Part shown: piece by piece, positions 52,896-62,469 of the stretch
How the letters are laid out: every line of letters begins with the position of its first letter
Position numbering within the stretch: the first letter of the stretch is position 1
NCBI GenBank assembly: GCA_945873095.1
Contig: CAMCBU010000008.1
Location: 1 to 64,000, forward strand
Source of the DNA: Klebsiella pneumoniae
GTDB taxonomy: Bacteria; Pseudomonadota; Gammaproteobacteria; Steroidobacterales; Steroidobacteraceae
DNA length: 64,000 nucleotides
Reading direction: 5' to 3'
Position numbers and translations under genes: made by a program
Notes under the pieces: generated by a model
What the model was told of the DNA's origin: nothing
Databases searched by the model: none
Seen by the model: only the letters and a program-made list of their open reading frames with translations

Positions 52896-53870
52896 ATGAC
52901 GATCGCGCCCCGCCACGACTGGACCGTCGACGAAGTCGAAGCCCTGTTCGCACTCCCGTTCGCGGACCTCATCCATCGTGCCCAGACGGTGCATCGCGAA
53001 CATCATCCGACCAACACCGTGCAGATGAGCACGTTGCTGTCCGTCAAGACCGGAGCCTGCCCGGAGGACTGCGCCTACTGTCCACAGAGCGTGCGCTACG
53101 ACACCGGTCTCGATCGAGAGGCCTTGATGGCCGTCGATGACGTCGTCACCCGTGCGCGCGCCGCGCGCGAAGCGGGTGCGACGCGGTTTTGCATGGGTGC
53201 CGCATGGCGCTCGCCAAAGAAGCGCGATATCGAAGTCATGTCGGCCATGATTCGCGAGGTACGCGAACTCGGTATGGAGACTTGCGCCACTCTCGGCATG
53301 CTCAACAAGGAACAGGCGCGCGAGTTGCGCGATGCGGGCCTCGATTACTACAACCACAACATCGATACCTCGCCCGAGTATTACGACAAGATCATCACCA
53401 CGCGCGATTTTCAGGACCGCCTCGACACACTGGAAGCGGTGCGTGAAGCCGGCATGAGCGTGTGTTGCGGTGGCATCGTCGGTATGGGCGAAACCGTCCG
53501 TGATCGTGCCCGCATGTTGCAGGTGCTCGCCAATCTCGAACAGCCACCGGAGAGCGTGCCCATCAACCAACTCGTCGCTGTGCCGGGTACGCCGTTGGCT
53601 GATCAAGCACCGATCGACCCGTTCGACTTCATCCGCACCATCGCTGTCGCGCGAATTTTGATGCCGAGTTCGGCCGTCAGGTTGTCAGCGGGACGCGAAC
53701 AAATGTCTGACGAGTTGCAGGCACTGGCTTTCCTCGCCGGCGCGAACTCAATCTTTTACGGCGAGAAATTGCTGACCACCGGCAATCCCGACGTCGAACA
53801 CGATCGACGCCTGCTCGATCGTCTCGGTATGCGCACAGCACCCGGGGTGATCGGTGCGTCGCACGCCTGA
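52896..53870 (+). CDS. bioB: Biotin synthase
   Basis: Radical SAM enzyme of 324 residues that inserts sulfur into dethiobiotin. The [4Fe-4S] cluster motif is [11 protein letters not shown], and the conserved [32 protein letters not shown] and the Arg of AVRLSAGRE that binds the [2Fe-2S] cluster are all in place. It is the first gene of bioBFHCD; it overlaps bioF by 17 bases. A TAAACC half of a BirA-type site lies upstream (52875-52880) without its partner. Confidence 0.97.
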   Translation: MTIAPRHDWTVDEVEALFALPFADLIHRAQTVHREHHPTNTVQMSTLLSVKTGACPEDCAYCPQSVRYDTGLDREALMAVDDVVTRARAAREAGATRFCMGAAWRSPKKRDIEVMSAMIREVRELGMETCATLGMLNKEQARELRDAGLDYYNHNIDTSPEYYDKIITTRDFQDRLDTLEAVREAGMSVCCGGIVGMGETVRDRARMLQVLANLEQPPESVPINQLVAVPGTPLADQAPIDPFDFIRTIAVARILMPSSAVRLSAGREQMSDELQALAFLAGANSIFYGEKLLTTGNPDVEHDRRLLDRLGMRTAPGVIGASHA

Positions 53871-55026
53871 GGCACTCAGCGATGCTTTGAATGCGCTCGA
53901 CGCTCGCCAACTGCGGCGGCGGCGACACCGCGCATCCACTGCCACGATCGACTTTTGCAGCAACGATTATCTTGGTCTGCGCAGCCATCCGGCGGTGCGT
54001 ACCGCGATGATCGACGCAGCCCAGCGGGGCGCGATCGGTGCCGGCGCTTCGCATCTGGTCAGCGGGCACGATCCCGAACACGACTCGCTTGAACACGCGC
54101 TCGCCGATTTCACGGGCCGCGAGCGGGCGCTCGTGTTCTCCACCGGCTACATGGCGAACCTCGGCGTCATCAGCGCGCTGGTCGATCGTGACGATCTGAT
54201 CTTGCAGGATCGGCTCAATCACGCCTCGTTGATCGACGCGGCACGACTTGCCCGCAGCCGCGACTTCAAACGCTACCCACACAATGACGCCGAATCGGCC
54301 GCTGTCGTACTCAAACGGTTCCGAGGCGAACACCCCACAGCCGGCGCCTTGATCGCAACCGACGGCGTTTTCAGCATGGATGGCGACATCGCACCCGTGG
54401 CTGCACTCGCCGAACTCGCGCAAGCGGAATCGGCGTGGCTCGTCGTCGATGACGCGCACGGACTCGGTGTGGTGGGCGCAGAGGGTCGTGGCGTTTGTGA
54501 ACAGCAGCAACTCGATCAAAGAGCGGTGCCGGTTTTGATCGGCACTTTCGGCAAGGCGTTCGGTACCTTTGGAGCGTTCGTCGCCGGCGAATCCACGTTG
54601 ATCGACTGGCTGATCCAACGTGCACGCACCTACATCTACACCACGGCCATGCCCCCACCCATCGCTGCGGCCACCCGTCGCGCCTTGCAGCTCGTCGAGC
54701 AAGAACATTGGCGGCGCGAAAAGTTGCACGAGCTGATCCACATTTTCCGCGACGGAGCAAAACGACGTGGAATTGCGGTCATGCCATCCGTGACCGCGAT
54801 CCAGCCGATCCTCTGCGGCTCGGCCGCGATGGCACTACAAGCAAGCGCTTACTTACGAGATCACGGCTTCCACGTGGTTGCGATTCGCCCACCAACGGTG
54901 CCCGAGGGCAGCGCGCGTCTGCGTATCACGCTCAATGCCCAGCACCAAGCCGACGACATCCAGCGCTTGTTGACCGCGCTGGAAGGGGCGCTCGCGCCGA
55001 TGCCCAAAACGGGCCTTTCGACATGA
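53854..55026 (+). CDS. bioF: 8-amino-7-oxononanoate synthase
   Basis: PLP-dependent alpha-oxoamine synthase of 390 residues joining pimeloyl-ACP and alanine. The glycine-rich [41 protein letters not shown] and the PLP Lys in [16 protein letters not shown] are conserved. The start is GTG 53854 inside the end of bioB; the stop overlaps the bioH ATG. Complete length. Confidence 0.97.
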   Translation: MRRTPEALSDALNALDARQLRRRRHRASTATIDFCSNDYLGLRSHPAVRTAMIDAAQRGAIGAGASHLVSGHDPEHDSLEHALADFTGRERALVFSTGYMANLGVISALVDRDDLILQDRLNHASLIDAARLARSRDFKRYPHNDAESAAVVLKRFRGEHPTAGALIATDGVFSMDGDIAPVAALAELAQAESAWLVVDDAHGLGVVGAEGRGVCEQQQLDQRAVPVLIGTFGKAFGTFGAFVAGESTLIDWLIQRARTYIYTTAMPPPIAAATRRALQLVEQEHWRREKLHELIHIFRDGAKRRGIAVMPSVTAIQPILCGSAAMALQASAYLRDHGFHVVAIRPPTVPEGSARLRITLNAQHQADDIQRLLTALEGALAPMPKTGLST

Positions 55027-55814
55027 GTGCGATGCCACTGGTGATGTTGCACGGCTGGGCACTCAACCTGCGAGTGTTCGACGAACTCGTGGCGGCACTC
55101 GAAGCACCTGCGTCGCAACCGCGCTTTGATATCTCGCGTTTTGATCTGCCGGGACACGGGCGCGCACCAGAGCCATCGAGTCTTTACGACGATCAAGCGG
55201 AGAGTGCTTGGGATATCGGCAAAGTCGCCGATTGCATTCTCAAAGAAATGCCACAGCGCTGCGTGCTGCTCGGTTGGTCGCTAGGTGCGAAAATCTCGAT
55301 GGAGATCGCTGCCCGAGCACCCGAGCGCGTTCGCGGGCTGATTCTGATTAGTGCGACGCCGAAATTCGCTCGCAGCGACGACTGGCCCCACGGTGCGAAT
55401 CCGGCTGCACTCGATGCCCTCGGGCGCCACCTCCGCGACGACTATCGTCGGACCGTCAACGATTTTTTTTCGTTGCAGGTACGCGGTAGCGTGCAGTCGG
55501 AGGCCACATTGACGAACCTGCGTAATGCGCTGCTCGCGCAAGGCGAGTGTCAGCCGGGGACGCTGCTACGCTCGCTGCGCCTGCTGCATCAGATTGATCA
55601 GCGACCGCGCTTGTCGCTCATTCAAGCGCCGACGCTGCTCGTGGCAGGCCAATACGATCGGGTGGTGCACCCGAGTGCCACCCAAGCCACCGCCGCGCTG
55701 ATCCGTGGCGCGCGTTATCACGAATTGCCGCGTTGCGGTCATGCGCCCTTCATTTCGCATGTTCACGAAGTGGTGGAGTTGATCCAAGAGTTTGCGGCGG
55801 AGCTCGTGTCGTGA
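55023..55814 (+). CDS. bioH: Pimeloyl-ACP methyl ester esterase
   Basis: Alpha/beta hydrolase of 263 residues that removes the methyl group from pimeloyl-ACP methyl ester to end chain growth. The oxyanion segment MLHGWALNLRVF, nucleophile elbow LLGWSLGAKIS, Asp in VAGQYDRVVHP and His in RCGHAPFISH form the triad. ATG 55023 overlaps the bioF stop (ATGA). Longer frames (from 54708) run inside bioF and are rejected. Confidence 0.95.
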   Translation: MSAMPLVMLHGWALNLRVFDELVAALEAPASQPRFDISRFDLPGHGRAPEPSSLYDDQAESAWDIGKVADCILKEMPQRCVLLGWSLGAKISMEIAARAPERVRGLILISATPKFARSDDWPHGANPAALDALGRHLRDDYRRTVNDFFSLQVRGSVQSEATLTNLRNALLAQGECQPGTLLRSLRLLHQIDQRPRLSLIQAPTLLVAGQYDRVVHPSATQATAALIRGARYHELPRCGHAPFISHVHEVVELIQEFAAELVS

Positions 55815-56695
55815 GCATCGATCGTCGCGCACTCGGCAAGGCTTTTGGATCTGCGAGTGATCGTTACGACGAGGCGGCGCTGTTGCAGCGCGCCGCCCGC
55901 AGGGAGCTGCTTGCGCGACTAGAGCACTTCTCGGCGAGACCCAACGTCGTTGTCGACTTGGGTGCCGGCACGGCCGCGGCGACCCGCGACTTAAAAGCAC
56001 GATACAAATCCGCGGCCGTAATTGCAGCCGATCTGTCGCTCGGCATGCTGCAGCACGCGCAGAGGGCGGGTGGTCGTCTCGAGCGGTGGTGGGCATCCAA
56101 GCGCATCGAGATGGCGGTCGTTGATGCGCATCGTTTGCCCTTCCGCTCGGGTAGTGTCGATCTGGTCTTCAGCAACTTGATGTTGCAGTGGTGCGATCTA
56201 GACGAGGTATTCAGCGAAGTGCGTCGCGTGCTGTCGCCGCAGGGGTGGTTCGTTTTCAGCACGTTCGGCGTCGGCACCTTGCGCGAGCTTCGCAGCGCCT
56301 GGACTACCGTCGATGCAAAGCAACGCGTGCACGAATTCTTCGATATGCACGATATCGGGTCGGCGTTGACGCGGGCAGGATTACGCGAGCCCGTGCTCGA
56401 TGTGGATCGACACGCATTGACTTACTCGGATCCGATTGCACTCATGCGTAGCATCAAAGAAATCGGTGCGGGCAATGCAGCACTGACACGGCCGCGCGGA
56501 CTGACCAGCCCGCGCGTACTGCAAGCAGTGAGCGAGGCCTACCCGCGCGCCCACGAGCGTGGCGATATCGTTGCCACGTGGGAGATCGTTTATGGTGCCG
56601 CCTTCGGCGCACCGACCGAGCGGACCATGGCTTCGCACGATCCAAACGAGATCATCGTGCCGGTCCCGAAGCCGGGAGCGAGGCGTCAGAAATGA
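55811..56695 (+). CDS. bioC: Malonyl-ACP O-methyltransferase
   Basis: SAM-dependent methyltransferase of 294 residues that masks malonyl-ACP so that fatty acid synthesis can make the pimeloyl chain. The BioC N-terminus VSIDRRALGKAFGSASDRYDEAALLQR is typical; motif I is VVDLGAGTAAATRDL, and the ACP-related FSNLMLQWCDLDEVFSEVRRVL segment is well kept. The start is GTG 55811 overlapping the bioH stop (GTGA). The C-terminal 40 residues are longer than in E. coli. Confidence 0.95.
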   Translation: MSIDRRALGKAFGSASDRYDEAALLQRAARRELLARLEHFSARPNVVVDLGAGTAAATRDLKARYKSAAVIAADLSLGMLQHAQRAGGRLERWWASKRIEMAVVDAHRLPFRSGSVDLVFSNLMLQWCDLDEVFSEVRRVLSPQGWFVFSTFGVGTLRELRSAWTTVDAKQRVHEFFDMHDIGSALTRAGLREPVLDVDRHALTYSDPIALMRSIKEIGAGNAALTRPRGLTSPRVLQAVSEAYPRAHERGDIVATWEIVYGAAFGAPTERTMASHDPNEIIVPVPKPGARRQK

Positions 56696-57396
56696 AGGCG
56701 GGGCTGTTCATCACCGGCACTGATACCGGTGTTGGTAAAACACGGGTCGCCGCCGCGCTCCTCAGAGCCGGAACCCAAGCCGGCCTTGCCATGGCACCGA
56801 TGAAACCGGTTGCCTCGGGCGCGGAATTCTTTGATGTCGGCGACGGCCGTCGCGAGTTGCGCAATGACGATGCCCTGATGCTGCTCGAGGCGGCGGGCGG
56901 GCGCCACGACTACGCGACCATCAATCCTTATTGTTTCGAGCCCGCGGTCTCACCCCATATCGCCGCCATGGACGCGGGGGTGACGGTGGATCCCGCGCGC
57001 CTTCAGTCCGCCGCACTGGAGCTTGCAACAAAGTGCGACTGTCTGGTGGTCGAGGGTGCAGGTGGCTGGTTTGCGCCACTTGGTCCCGCGCTGACCATCG
57101 CCGACCTCGCCGGCACGCTGAAGCTGCCGGTTTTGCTCGTGGTGGGCCTGCGTCTCGGGTGCTTGAATCACGCGATGTTGTCGCGCCAAGCGATTGAAAG
57201 ATCAGGCTTGGAGCTCGCCGGCTGGGCAGTCAGCGAGATCGACCCGACGATGCCGCGCCGAGCCGAAAACCTCGCCACCCTCCACCAAACCTTCGGTGGC
57301 CAGCCGCTGCTGCACCTCGGTTTCAAGCCGACCTCGACGGCTGAACTCGCGGCCGGTACGGGCGCCCTGAGGCGACTCGGATGGCTGTCTAAGTGA
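56692..57396 (+). CDS. bioD: Dethiobiotin synthetase
   Basis: ATP-dependent carboxylase of 234 residues that closes the ureido ring of dethiobiotin. The P-loop is GTDTGVGKTRVAAALL, with MKPVASGAE (substrate-binding Lys), VEGAGGWFAPL and NPYCFEPAVSPHIAA. ATG 56692 overlaps the bioC stop. It is the last gene of the operon; bioA is not in the window, so the KAPA-to-DAPA step is encoded elsewhere. Confidence 0.97.
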   Translation: MKAGLFITGTDTGVGKTRVAAALLRAGTQAGLAMAPMKPVASGAEFFDVGDGRRELRNDDALMLLEAAGGRHDYATINPYCFEPAVSPHIAAMDAGVTVDPARLQSAALELATKCDCLVVEGAGGWFAPLGPALTIADLAGTLKLPVLLVVGLRLGCLNHAMLSRQAIERSGLELAGWAVSEIDPTMPRRAENLATLHQTFGGQPLLHLGFKPTSTAELAAGTGALRRLGWLSK

Positions 57397-57424
57397 CCGA
57401 CGGACCCTCGATAACTTCATGATA

Positions 57425-57453
57425 TTGATAGTTTTTCACCCTTGATTTAGACT
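57425..57453 (+). promoter_or_regulatory. Promoter candidate of the cytochrome oxidase operon
   Basis: TTGATA (57425-57430), a 17-base spacer and TAGACT (57448-57453) in an AT-rich patch just after bioD, 44 bases upstream of the DUF2244 start. Confidence 0.45.
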
Positions 57454-57496
57454 CAGTCTTCTTATCATCACCTGCTTTTCGAGCCGGCCCACGACG

Positions 57497-57982
57497 ATGC
57501 GGATCGAGCTGTCGCCCAACTGTTCGCTGAGCCCTCAAGGTGCGCGCCGGTTTTTCGCGAGCGTCTGCGTGGCGTCGATGTCGGTCGCTTTGCCACTCAC
57601 CTTCATGGGTTACTGGCCGGTGCTGCCCTTCGCGGGGGCCGAACTCGCACTCCTCTTTTGGGCACTGCGCAGCTCGATGGCCCGACGCCACGAGAAGCAA
57701 ACGATCACCATCTTGGCCGATACGGTGGAAATCGAAGATTGCCGACCACCGCGACAATCCTGCGTCGTGTTCCCGCGACACTGGGCACAAGTTAGAATTC
57801 GCACGGGGGGTTCGCCGCTGCATCCGAGTCGACTGACAGTCGAGTCGCATGGGCGTCGCCATGAGATCGGGTCTTTCCTCAACGAGCAGGAGCGTCAGGC
57901 TCTGGCGTCGCGGTTGAGGTGCCTGATCGGTCGCGTGGCTGAATCCCCCCCGTTACCCGCCCAAAGCGGACGCACGCCCTGA
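57497..57982 (+). CDS. DUF2244 membrane protein preceding coxB
   Basis: Protein of 161 residues with a basic N-terminus (MRIELSPNCSLSPQGARRFF), two transmembrane helices around 22-60 and a cytoplasmic C-terminal domain. It matches DUF2244, a family encoded directly upstream of cytochrome c oxidase subunit II in many Gammaproteobacteria; an assembly role is likely but unproven. It is the first gene after the predicted promoter, 80 bases before coxB. Confidence 0.85.
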   Translation: MRIELSPNCSLSPQGARRFFASVCVASMSVALPLTFMGYWPVLPFAGAELALLFWALRSSMARRHEKQTITILADTVEIEDCRPPRQSCVVFPRHWAQVRIRTGGSPLHPSRLTVESHGRRHEIGSFLNEQERQALASRLRCLIGRVAESPPLPAQSGRTP

Positions 57983-58062
57983 AAACTTCGAGGCGTCGCA
58001 GCCTCTCGTGCGGTGCCGTCATCTGATTTCGTTTTTAGAACCGAGCAGACACTGAGCAGACC

Positions 58063-58953
58063 ATGAACAGACAAATTCGATCCGTCCTGAGTTCCGCCGC
58101 AGCCGCGTTGGTTGCCGCCTTGGCGCCCCTGGCGGCACACGCGGAGTGGGGCAATCTCAACATGCCTGTCGGCGTGACCGAGTTGTCCAAACAAATCTAC
58201 TCGCTGCACATGACCATCTTCTGGTGGTGCGTGGCGATCGGTGTATTCGTGTTCGGCTGGATGATCTGGTCGCTAGTGGCCTTTCGTAAATCCAAAGGCG
58301 CCGTAGCGGATACCTCGATCACCCACAGCACCAAAGCCGAAATCGTCTGGACGCTGATCCCGGTCGTGATCCTCGTGATCATGGCGATTCCGGCCGCGCG
58401 TACGCTGATCGCCATCGAAGACACCCGCAACACCGAGCTCAGCATCAAGGTCACGGGTTATCAGTGGAAGTGGCACTACGACTACCTCGGCGAAGACGTG
58501 AAGTTCTTCTCCGCGCTCGAGCGCGCCAGCGACGAGACCCGCCAATTGCAGTCCGGCCTCGACCCGAAGGCGGTGCCCGATTACCTCTTGAACGTCGACA
58601 AACCGCTGGTCGTTCCGGAAGACACCAAGGTACGCCTGCTGCTCACCGCGCAGGATGTCATCCACGCTTGGTGGGTGCCCCAGTTCGGAATGAAGAAAGA
58701 TGCCATTCCGGGCGTCGTCAATGAATTGTGGTTTAAGGTCGATGCCGGCAAGACCGGCATCTACCGCGGCCAGTGCGCCGAATTGTGCGGTCGCGACCAC
58801 GGCTTCATGCCGATCGTGGTCAAAGTCGTCACAAAAGAAGAGTACAAGGCTTGGGTGGCCGCTCAACAAACAAATGGTGCCAACGAGACGGCGCCCGCTG
58901 TCGACGCAGCGCCAACCGTTGCGTCGGTCGCGACGGCCGCTCCGCAAGGTTGA
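58063..58953 (+). CDS. coxB: Cytochrome c oxidase subunit II
   Basis: Subunit of 296 residues that accepts electrons from cytochrome c at its CuA centre. A signal peptide (residues 1-27) is followed by two TM helices (about 50-72 and 95-115) and a periplasmic cupredoxin domain with the aromatic KVTGYQWKWHYDY region, DVIHAWWVPQFGMK, and CuA ligands in GQCAELCGRDHGFMP. The Ala/Thr-rich tail has no heme c motif, so this is the plain aa3-type form. Confidence 0.97.
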   Translation: MNRQIRSVLSSAAAALVAALAPLAAHAEWGNLNMPVGVTELSKQIYSLHMTIFWWCVAIGVFVFGWMIWSLVAFRKSKGAVADTSITHSTKAEIVWTLIPVVILVIMAIPAARTLIAIEDTRNTELSIKVTGYQWKWHYDYLGEDVKFFSALERASDETRQLQSGLDPKAVPDYLLNVDKPLVVPEDTKVRLLLTAQDVIHAWWVPQFGMKKDAIPGVVNELWFKVDAGKTGIYRGQCAELCGRDHGFMPIVVKVVTKEEYKAWVAAQQTNGANETAPAVDAAPTVASVATAAPQG

Positions 58954-59008
58954 GCCGCACCGGCTGCAGCAAGATCGTCAAAGAATTCAACGTAAAGAGT
59001 AGTTAGTC

Positions 59009-60616
59009 ATGGCCAATACCACTACCGCACACACCCACGACGACCACGATCACAAGCCGCACGGCTTGAAACGGTGGCTGTTCGCCACGAACCACAAGGA
59101 CATCGGCACGATGTACCTCGTGTTCGCTTGCGTTTTGTTCTTCCTGGGCGGTGCGATGGCGTTGGTGATCCGCGCCGAACTCTTCCAGCCGGGCCTGCAA
59201 TTCGTCGATCCGGGTTTCTTCAACTCGATGACCACGATGCACGCGCTGTTAATGATCTTCGGCGCGGTGATGCCCGCGTGGACGGGTCTCGCGAACTGGA
59301 TGGTGCCGATGCAAATCGGTGCGCCCGATATGGCGCTGCCGCGTCTGAACAACTTCAGCTTCTGGCTGCTGCCGTTCGCCTTCACGCTGTTGCTGTTGAC
59401 CTTGTTCGTACCGGGCGGTGCGCCGGCGGGCGGCTGGACGCTGTATCCGCCTCTGTCGCTGCAAGCTGGCGACAGCTTCCCGCTGACGATCTTCGCCATT
59501 CACCTGATGGGCATCTCGTCGATCCTCGGTGCCATCAACGTGGTGGTGACCATCATGAACATGCGCGCACCGGGCATGGGTCTGCTCAACATGCCGCTGT
59601 TCTGCTGGACGTGGCTCATCACGGCTTACTTGCTCATCGCCGTGATGCCGGTGCTCGCGGGCGCCGTCACCATGCTGCTCACCGATCACTTCTTCGGCAC
59701 GAGTTTCTTCACGGCCGCAGGCGGTGGTGACCCGGTGATGTTCCAGCACATCTTCTGGTTCTTCGGACACCCCGAGGTGTACATCCTCATCCTGCCGGCC
59801 TTCGGTGTGGTGTCGGAGATCATCCCGACTTTCTCGCGCAAGCCGCTGTTCGGCTACGAGTCGATGGTCTACGCCTCGGCTTCGATCGCCTTCCTGTCGT
59901 TCATCGTCTGGGCACACCACATGTTCACCGTGGGCATGCCGCTGGCGGGACAATTGTTCTTCATGCTCTCGACGATGCTGATCGCCGTGCCGACCGGCGT
60001 GAAGGTGTTCAACTGGTGTGCCACGATGTGGAAGGGCTCGATCAGCTTCGAGACACCGATGTTGTTCTCGCTGGCTTTCCTGTTCCTGTTCACCATCGGC
60101 GGTTTCTCCGGTTTGATGCTTGCTATCGTGCCGGCCGATTTCCAATATCACGATAGCTACTTCGTCGTGGCGCACTTCCACTACGTGCTCGTTCCGGGCG
60201 CCGTGTTCGCCATCATGGCCGGTGTTTATTACTGGCTGCCGAAGTGGAGCGGTCGGATGTACAACGAGAAGATCGGCAAGCTGCACTTCTGGCTGTCGAC
60301 CATCGGCGTGAACGTCCTGTTCTTCCCGCAGCACTTCCTGGGCTTGGCTGGTATGCCGCGTCGCATCCCGGACTATTCGACCCAATTCGCGGATTGGAAC
60401 ATGGTGTCCTCGGTCGGTGCCTTCATCTTCGGCTTCTCGCAACTGCTGTTCGTCTACGTCGTCTGGAACGCAGTGCGCTCGGGTGAGAAGGCGCCGCAGC
60501 GTCCGTGGGAATCGGCGAGGGGGCTCGATTGGGAGCTGCCGACACCAGCGCCGTACCACAGCTGGGAAACGCCGCCGTCGCGTGACGTCGTCGCGCACGG
60601 CACCGTTCAGCACTAA
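59009..60616 (+). CDS. ctaD: Cytochrome c oxidase subunit I
   Basis: Catalytic subunit of 535 residues with twelve TM helices carrying heme a, heme a3 and CuB. The His-Tyr crosslink region [21 protein letters not shown], the [10 protein letters not shown] CuB His pair, the K-channel and the [19 protein letters not shown] heme ligands are seen. The Glu of the D-channel is in the FGHPEVY context typical of type A oxidases. The N-terminus is unusually rich in His and Asp ([11 protein letters not shown]). Ribosome site AGAGTAG precedes the ATG. Confidence 0.98.
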   Translation: MANTTTAHTHDDHDHKPHGLKRWLFATNHKDIGTMYLVFACVLFFLGGAMALVIRAELFQPGLQFVDPGFFNSMTTMHALLMIFGAVMPAWTGLANWMVPMQIGAPDMALPRLNNFSFWLLPFAFTLLLLTLFVPGGAPAGGWTLYPPLSLQAGDSFPLTIFAIHLMGISSILGAINVVVTIMNMRAPGMGLLNMPLFCWTWLITAYLLIAVMPVLAGAVTMLLTDHFFGTSFFTAAGGGDPVMFQHIFWFFGHPEVYILILPAFGVVSEIIPTFSRKPLFGYESMVYASASIAFLSFIVWAHHMFTVGMPLAGQLFFMLSTMLIAVPTGVKVFNWCATMWKGSISFETPMLFSLAFLFLFTIGGFSGLMLAIVPADFQYHDSYFVVAHFHYVLVPGAVFAIMAGVYYWLPKWSGRMYNEKIGKLHFWLSTIGVNVLFFPQHFLGLAGMPRRIPDYSTQFADWNMVSSVGAFIFGFSQLLFVYVVWNAVRSGEKAPQRPWESARGLDWELPTPAPYHSWETPPSRDVVAHGTVQH

Positions 60617-60631
60617 GCGCGAGAGCGAAAC

Positions 60632-60760
60632 GTGGAACCGAAGGCTGACGAACTCGAACGATCGCGACGCGTACGGCGCAGCGCGATCACGCTGGGATTG
60701 GTCGCCTTCGCGTTTTATCTCGCGTTCATTCTGATGTCGGCACTCGGGTTCCGGCAATGA
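60632..60760 (+). CDS. 42-residue membrane protein between ctaD and ctaG (probable oxidase small assembly protein)
   Basis: A GTG-initiated frame of 42 codons fills the gap after ctaD: a charged N-terminus ([18 protein letters not shown]) and one TM helix ([22 protein letters not shown]). Its stop overlaps the ctaG ATG (ATGA), which is strong support for translation. Short single-helix proteins at this exact place are annotated in other Proteobacteria as cytochrome oxidase small assembly proteins. The function is inferred from place and shape. Confidence 0.75.
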   Translation: MEPKADELERSRRVRRSAITLGLVAFAFYLAFILMSALGFRQ

Positions 60761-61338
60761 ACGACGAACCGCCGATCGATCCGATCCATCGCGATAGCTC
60801 CAACCGCAAGCTGACGCTGCGCTTGCTCGGCTTCGCCTTGGGTGCCTTCGGATTCGGTTTCGCGCTAGTGCCGCTCTACGATGTGATCTGCGACATCACG
60901 GGCGTCGGCAATCCCAAAGACCTGCTGCGCGCCAGCACGTTCGAGGAAGCGGCAGCGCCCGTGCCCGATGGGAACCGTTGGGTTACCGTGGAGTTCATCG
61001 CAGATCTGCCCTCGGTCGGCAGTTGGACCTTCAAACCGCTCGTCACCGAGATGAAGGTGCAACCCGGTAAGTTGTATGTGGTCGACTACCTGGCGCACAA
61101 CCTCACCGGCAAAGATACGGTCGCGCAGGCGATTCCGAACGTCGCGCCCGGCAAGGCAACGCCGTTTTTCCGCAAGACGGAATGCTTCTGCTTCACGCCA
61201 CAAAAATTCTTGAAGGACGAAGAAAAGGTGATGCCGGTTCGCTTCGTCGTCGACTCCCATCTGCCGAAGAGCCTCGATCGCATCACGCTCTCGTACACGT
61301 TTTATGACAACTCGACGCGGGTCGCCGCGCTGAACTAG
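60757..61338 (+). CDS. ctaG: Cytochrome c oxidase assembly protein CtaG/Cox11
   Basis: Copper chaperone of 193 residues that delivers copper to the CuB site of subunit I. One N-terminal TM helix ([29 protein letters not shown]) is followed by an immunoglobulin-like periplasmic domain with the copper motif [12 protein letters not shown]. The YDVICDITG Cys near the membrane is also conserved. It is coupled to the small gene upstream and lies 10 bases before coxC. Confidence 0.96.
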   Translation: MNDEPPIDPIHRDSSNRKLTLRLLGFALGAFGFGFALVPLYDVICDITGVGNPKDLLRASTFEEAAAPVPDGNRWVTVEFIADLPSVGSWTFKPLVTEMKVQPGKLYVVDYLAHNLTGKDTVAQAIPNVAPGKATPFFRKTECFCFTPQKFLKDEEKVMPVRFVVDSHLPKSLDRITLSYTFYDNSTRVAALN

Positions 61339-61348
61339 GAAGACTGAT

Positions 61349-62242
61349 ATGGCCAACGCACACGCATCCACCCATTCCGAAGATAAGTATTACGTTCCGC
61401 ACGACAGTGTGTGGCCCGTTTTCGGCTCCGCGACGCTATTCATTTTCATGATCGGCCTTTGCGGCTGGCTCAACGAATGGTACGGCCCCGGCGTCTTCGT
61501 CGTCGGTATCGTCATGTTGATCGCGCTGTTCGTCGGCTGGTTCAATGTTGTCATCAAAGAGAGTCAAGGCGGCTTGTACAACATGCAGGTCGATCGTTCG
61601 TTCCGCATGGGCATGATGTGGTTCATCTTCTCGGAAGTGATGTTCTTCGCGGCGTTCTTTGGTGCTTTGTTCTACGCGCGCCAACTCTCGGTACCCTGGA
61701 CGGGCGGCGAGGGCGTGAAGATCTTCAATAAATTGCTGCTATGGCAGGACTACAACGCGACCTGGCCGACCAATGGTCCTGCCGCGCTCGGTCCGCGGGA
61801 CGATGGCAGCTTCGAGACCATCCCCGCTTTCGGCTTGCCGGCGATCAACACTGCCATCCTGCTGCTGTCGGGCGTAACGATCACGATCGCCCACCACGCC
61901 ATCAAGGAAGGCAATCGCCGCATCCTGAACATCTTCCTCGCGCTGACGTTCCTGCTCGGCTTCCTGTTCCTCGGTCTGCAGGCCGAAGAATACATTCACG
62001 CCTACACCGAACTCGGCCTGACGCTCTCCACGGGCATCTACGGTTCGACGTTCTTCATGTTGACGGGTTTCCACGGCCTGCACGTGACGCTCGGCGCGAT
62101 CATGCTGTTCGTGATCTGGCTACGCACGCTGAAGGGTCACTTCACCCCGCAACGCCACTTCGCGTTCGAAGCCGTTGCCTGGTACTGGCACTTCGTCGAC
62201 GTCGTATGGCTCGGGCTGTTCGTGTTCGTCTATTGGGTATGA
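61349..62242 (+). CDS. coxC: Cytochrome c oxidase subunit III
   Basis: Subunit of 297 residues with seven TM helices that binds lipids and stabilises proton uptake in subunit I. Typical segments are MGMMWFIFSEVMFFAAFFGALFYAR, ITIAHHAIKEGNRR, LQAEEYIHAYTE, GFHGLHVTLGAIML and the C-terminal FAFEAVAWYWHFVDVVWLGLFVFVYWV. Its last 13 bases overlap the end of the convergent small membrane protein gene. Confidence 0.97.
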   Translation: MANAHASTHSEDKYYVPHDSVWPVFGSATLFIFMIGLCGWLNEWYGPGVFVVGIVMLIALFVGWFNVVIKESQGGLYNMQVDRSFRMGMMWFIFSEVMFFAAFFGALFYARQLSVPWTGGEGVKIFNKLLLWQDYNATWPTNGPAALGPRDDGSFETIPAFGLPAINTAILLLSGVTITIAHHAIKEGNRRILNIFLALTFLLGFLFLGLQAEEYIHAYTELGLTLSTGIYGSTFFMLTGFHGLHVTLGAIMLFVIWLRTLKGHFTPQRHFAFEAVAWYWHFVDVVWLGLFVFVYWV

Positions 62243-62451
62243 ACAGAGGCGCCTAAGGGCTGGATGAAGCCGAGCGCCCAAGCGGCCATCAGCAACAGGA
62301 ACAAACCGACCGAGAGACCAACGCGCACGGTCAGCGCGCGGACCATTTTCTTGGAATCACCCTTGTCATTCATCAGGTGAAACAAGGCTGAGCCCAAGCT
62401 CGCCACGATGCCGAGCATCACGATGCCGACCAGAATCCGGAAGAGTTCCAT
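62230..62451 (-). CDS. Twin-TM small membrane protein (DUF2909-like)
   Basis: Protein of 73 residues with two TM helices (LFRILVGIVMLGIVASLGSALFHL and VRVGLSVGLFLLLMAAWALGF) joined by MNDKGDSKKMVRALT, the pattern of the DUF2909/twin-transmembrane family found next to SURF1. The ATG at 62451 is preceded, on the minus strand, by a perfect TATAAT ending 8 bases upstream, so the mRNA may be leaderless. It is the only minus-strand gene inside the oxidase cluster. Function unknown; oxidase assembly is plausible. Confidence 0.85.
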   Translation of the reverse strand: MELFRILVGIVMLGIVASLGSALFHLMNDKGDSKKMVRALTVRVGLSVGLFLLLMAAWALGFIQPLGASVHTQ

Positions 62452-62457
62452 AACCGG

Positions 62458-62464
62458 TATTATA
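62458..62464. promoter_or_regulatory. Overlapping -10 elements in the 18-base gap between DUF2909-like and SURF1 genes
   Basis: TATTATA reads as TATTAT on the plus strand and as TATAAT (perfect consensus) on the minus strand. Both positions would place the transcript start at or within two bases of the start codons at 62470 and 62451. No clear -35 is seen. Confidence 0.5.
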
Positions 62465-62469
62465 GGCAC

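Noticed and set aside
59249-60757. Minus-strand open frame of 502 codons opposite ctaD
   Set aside because: Very charged, repetitive His/Arg/Glu composition typical of antisense reading of a membrane protein gene.
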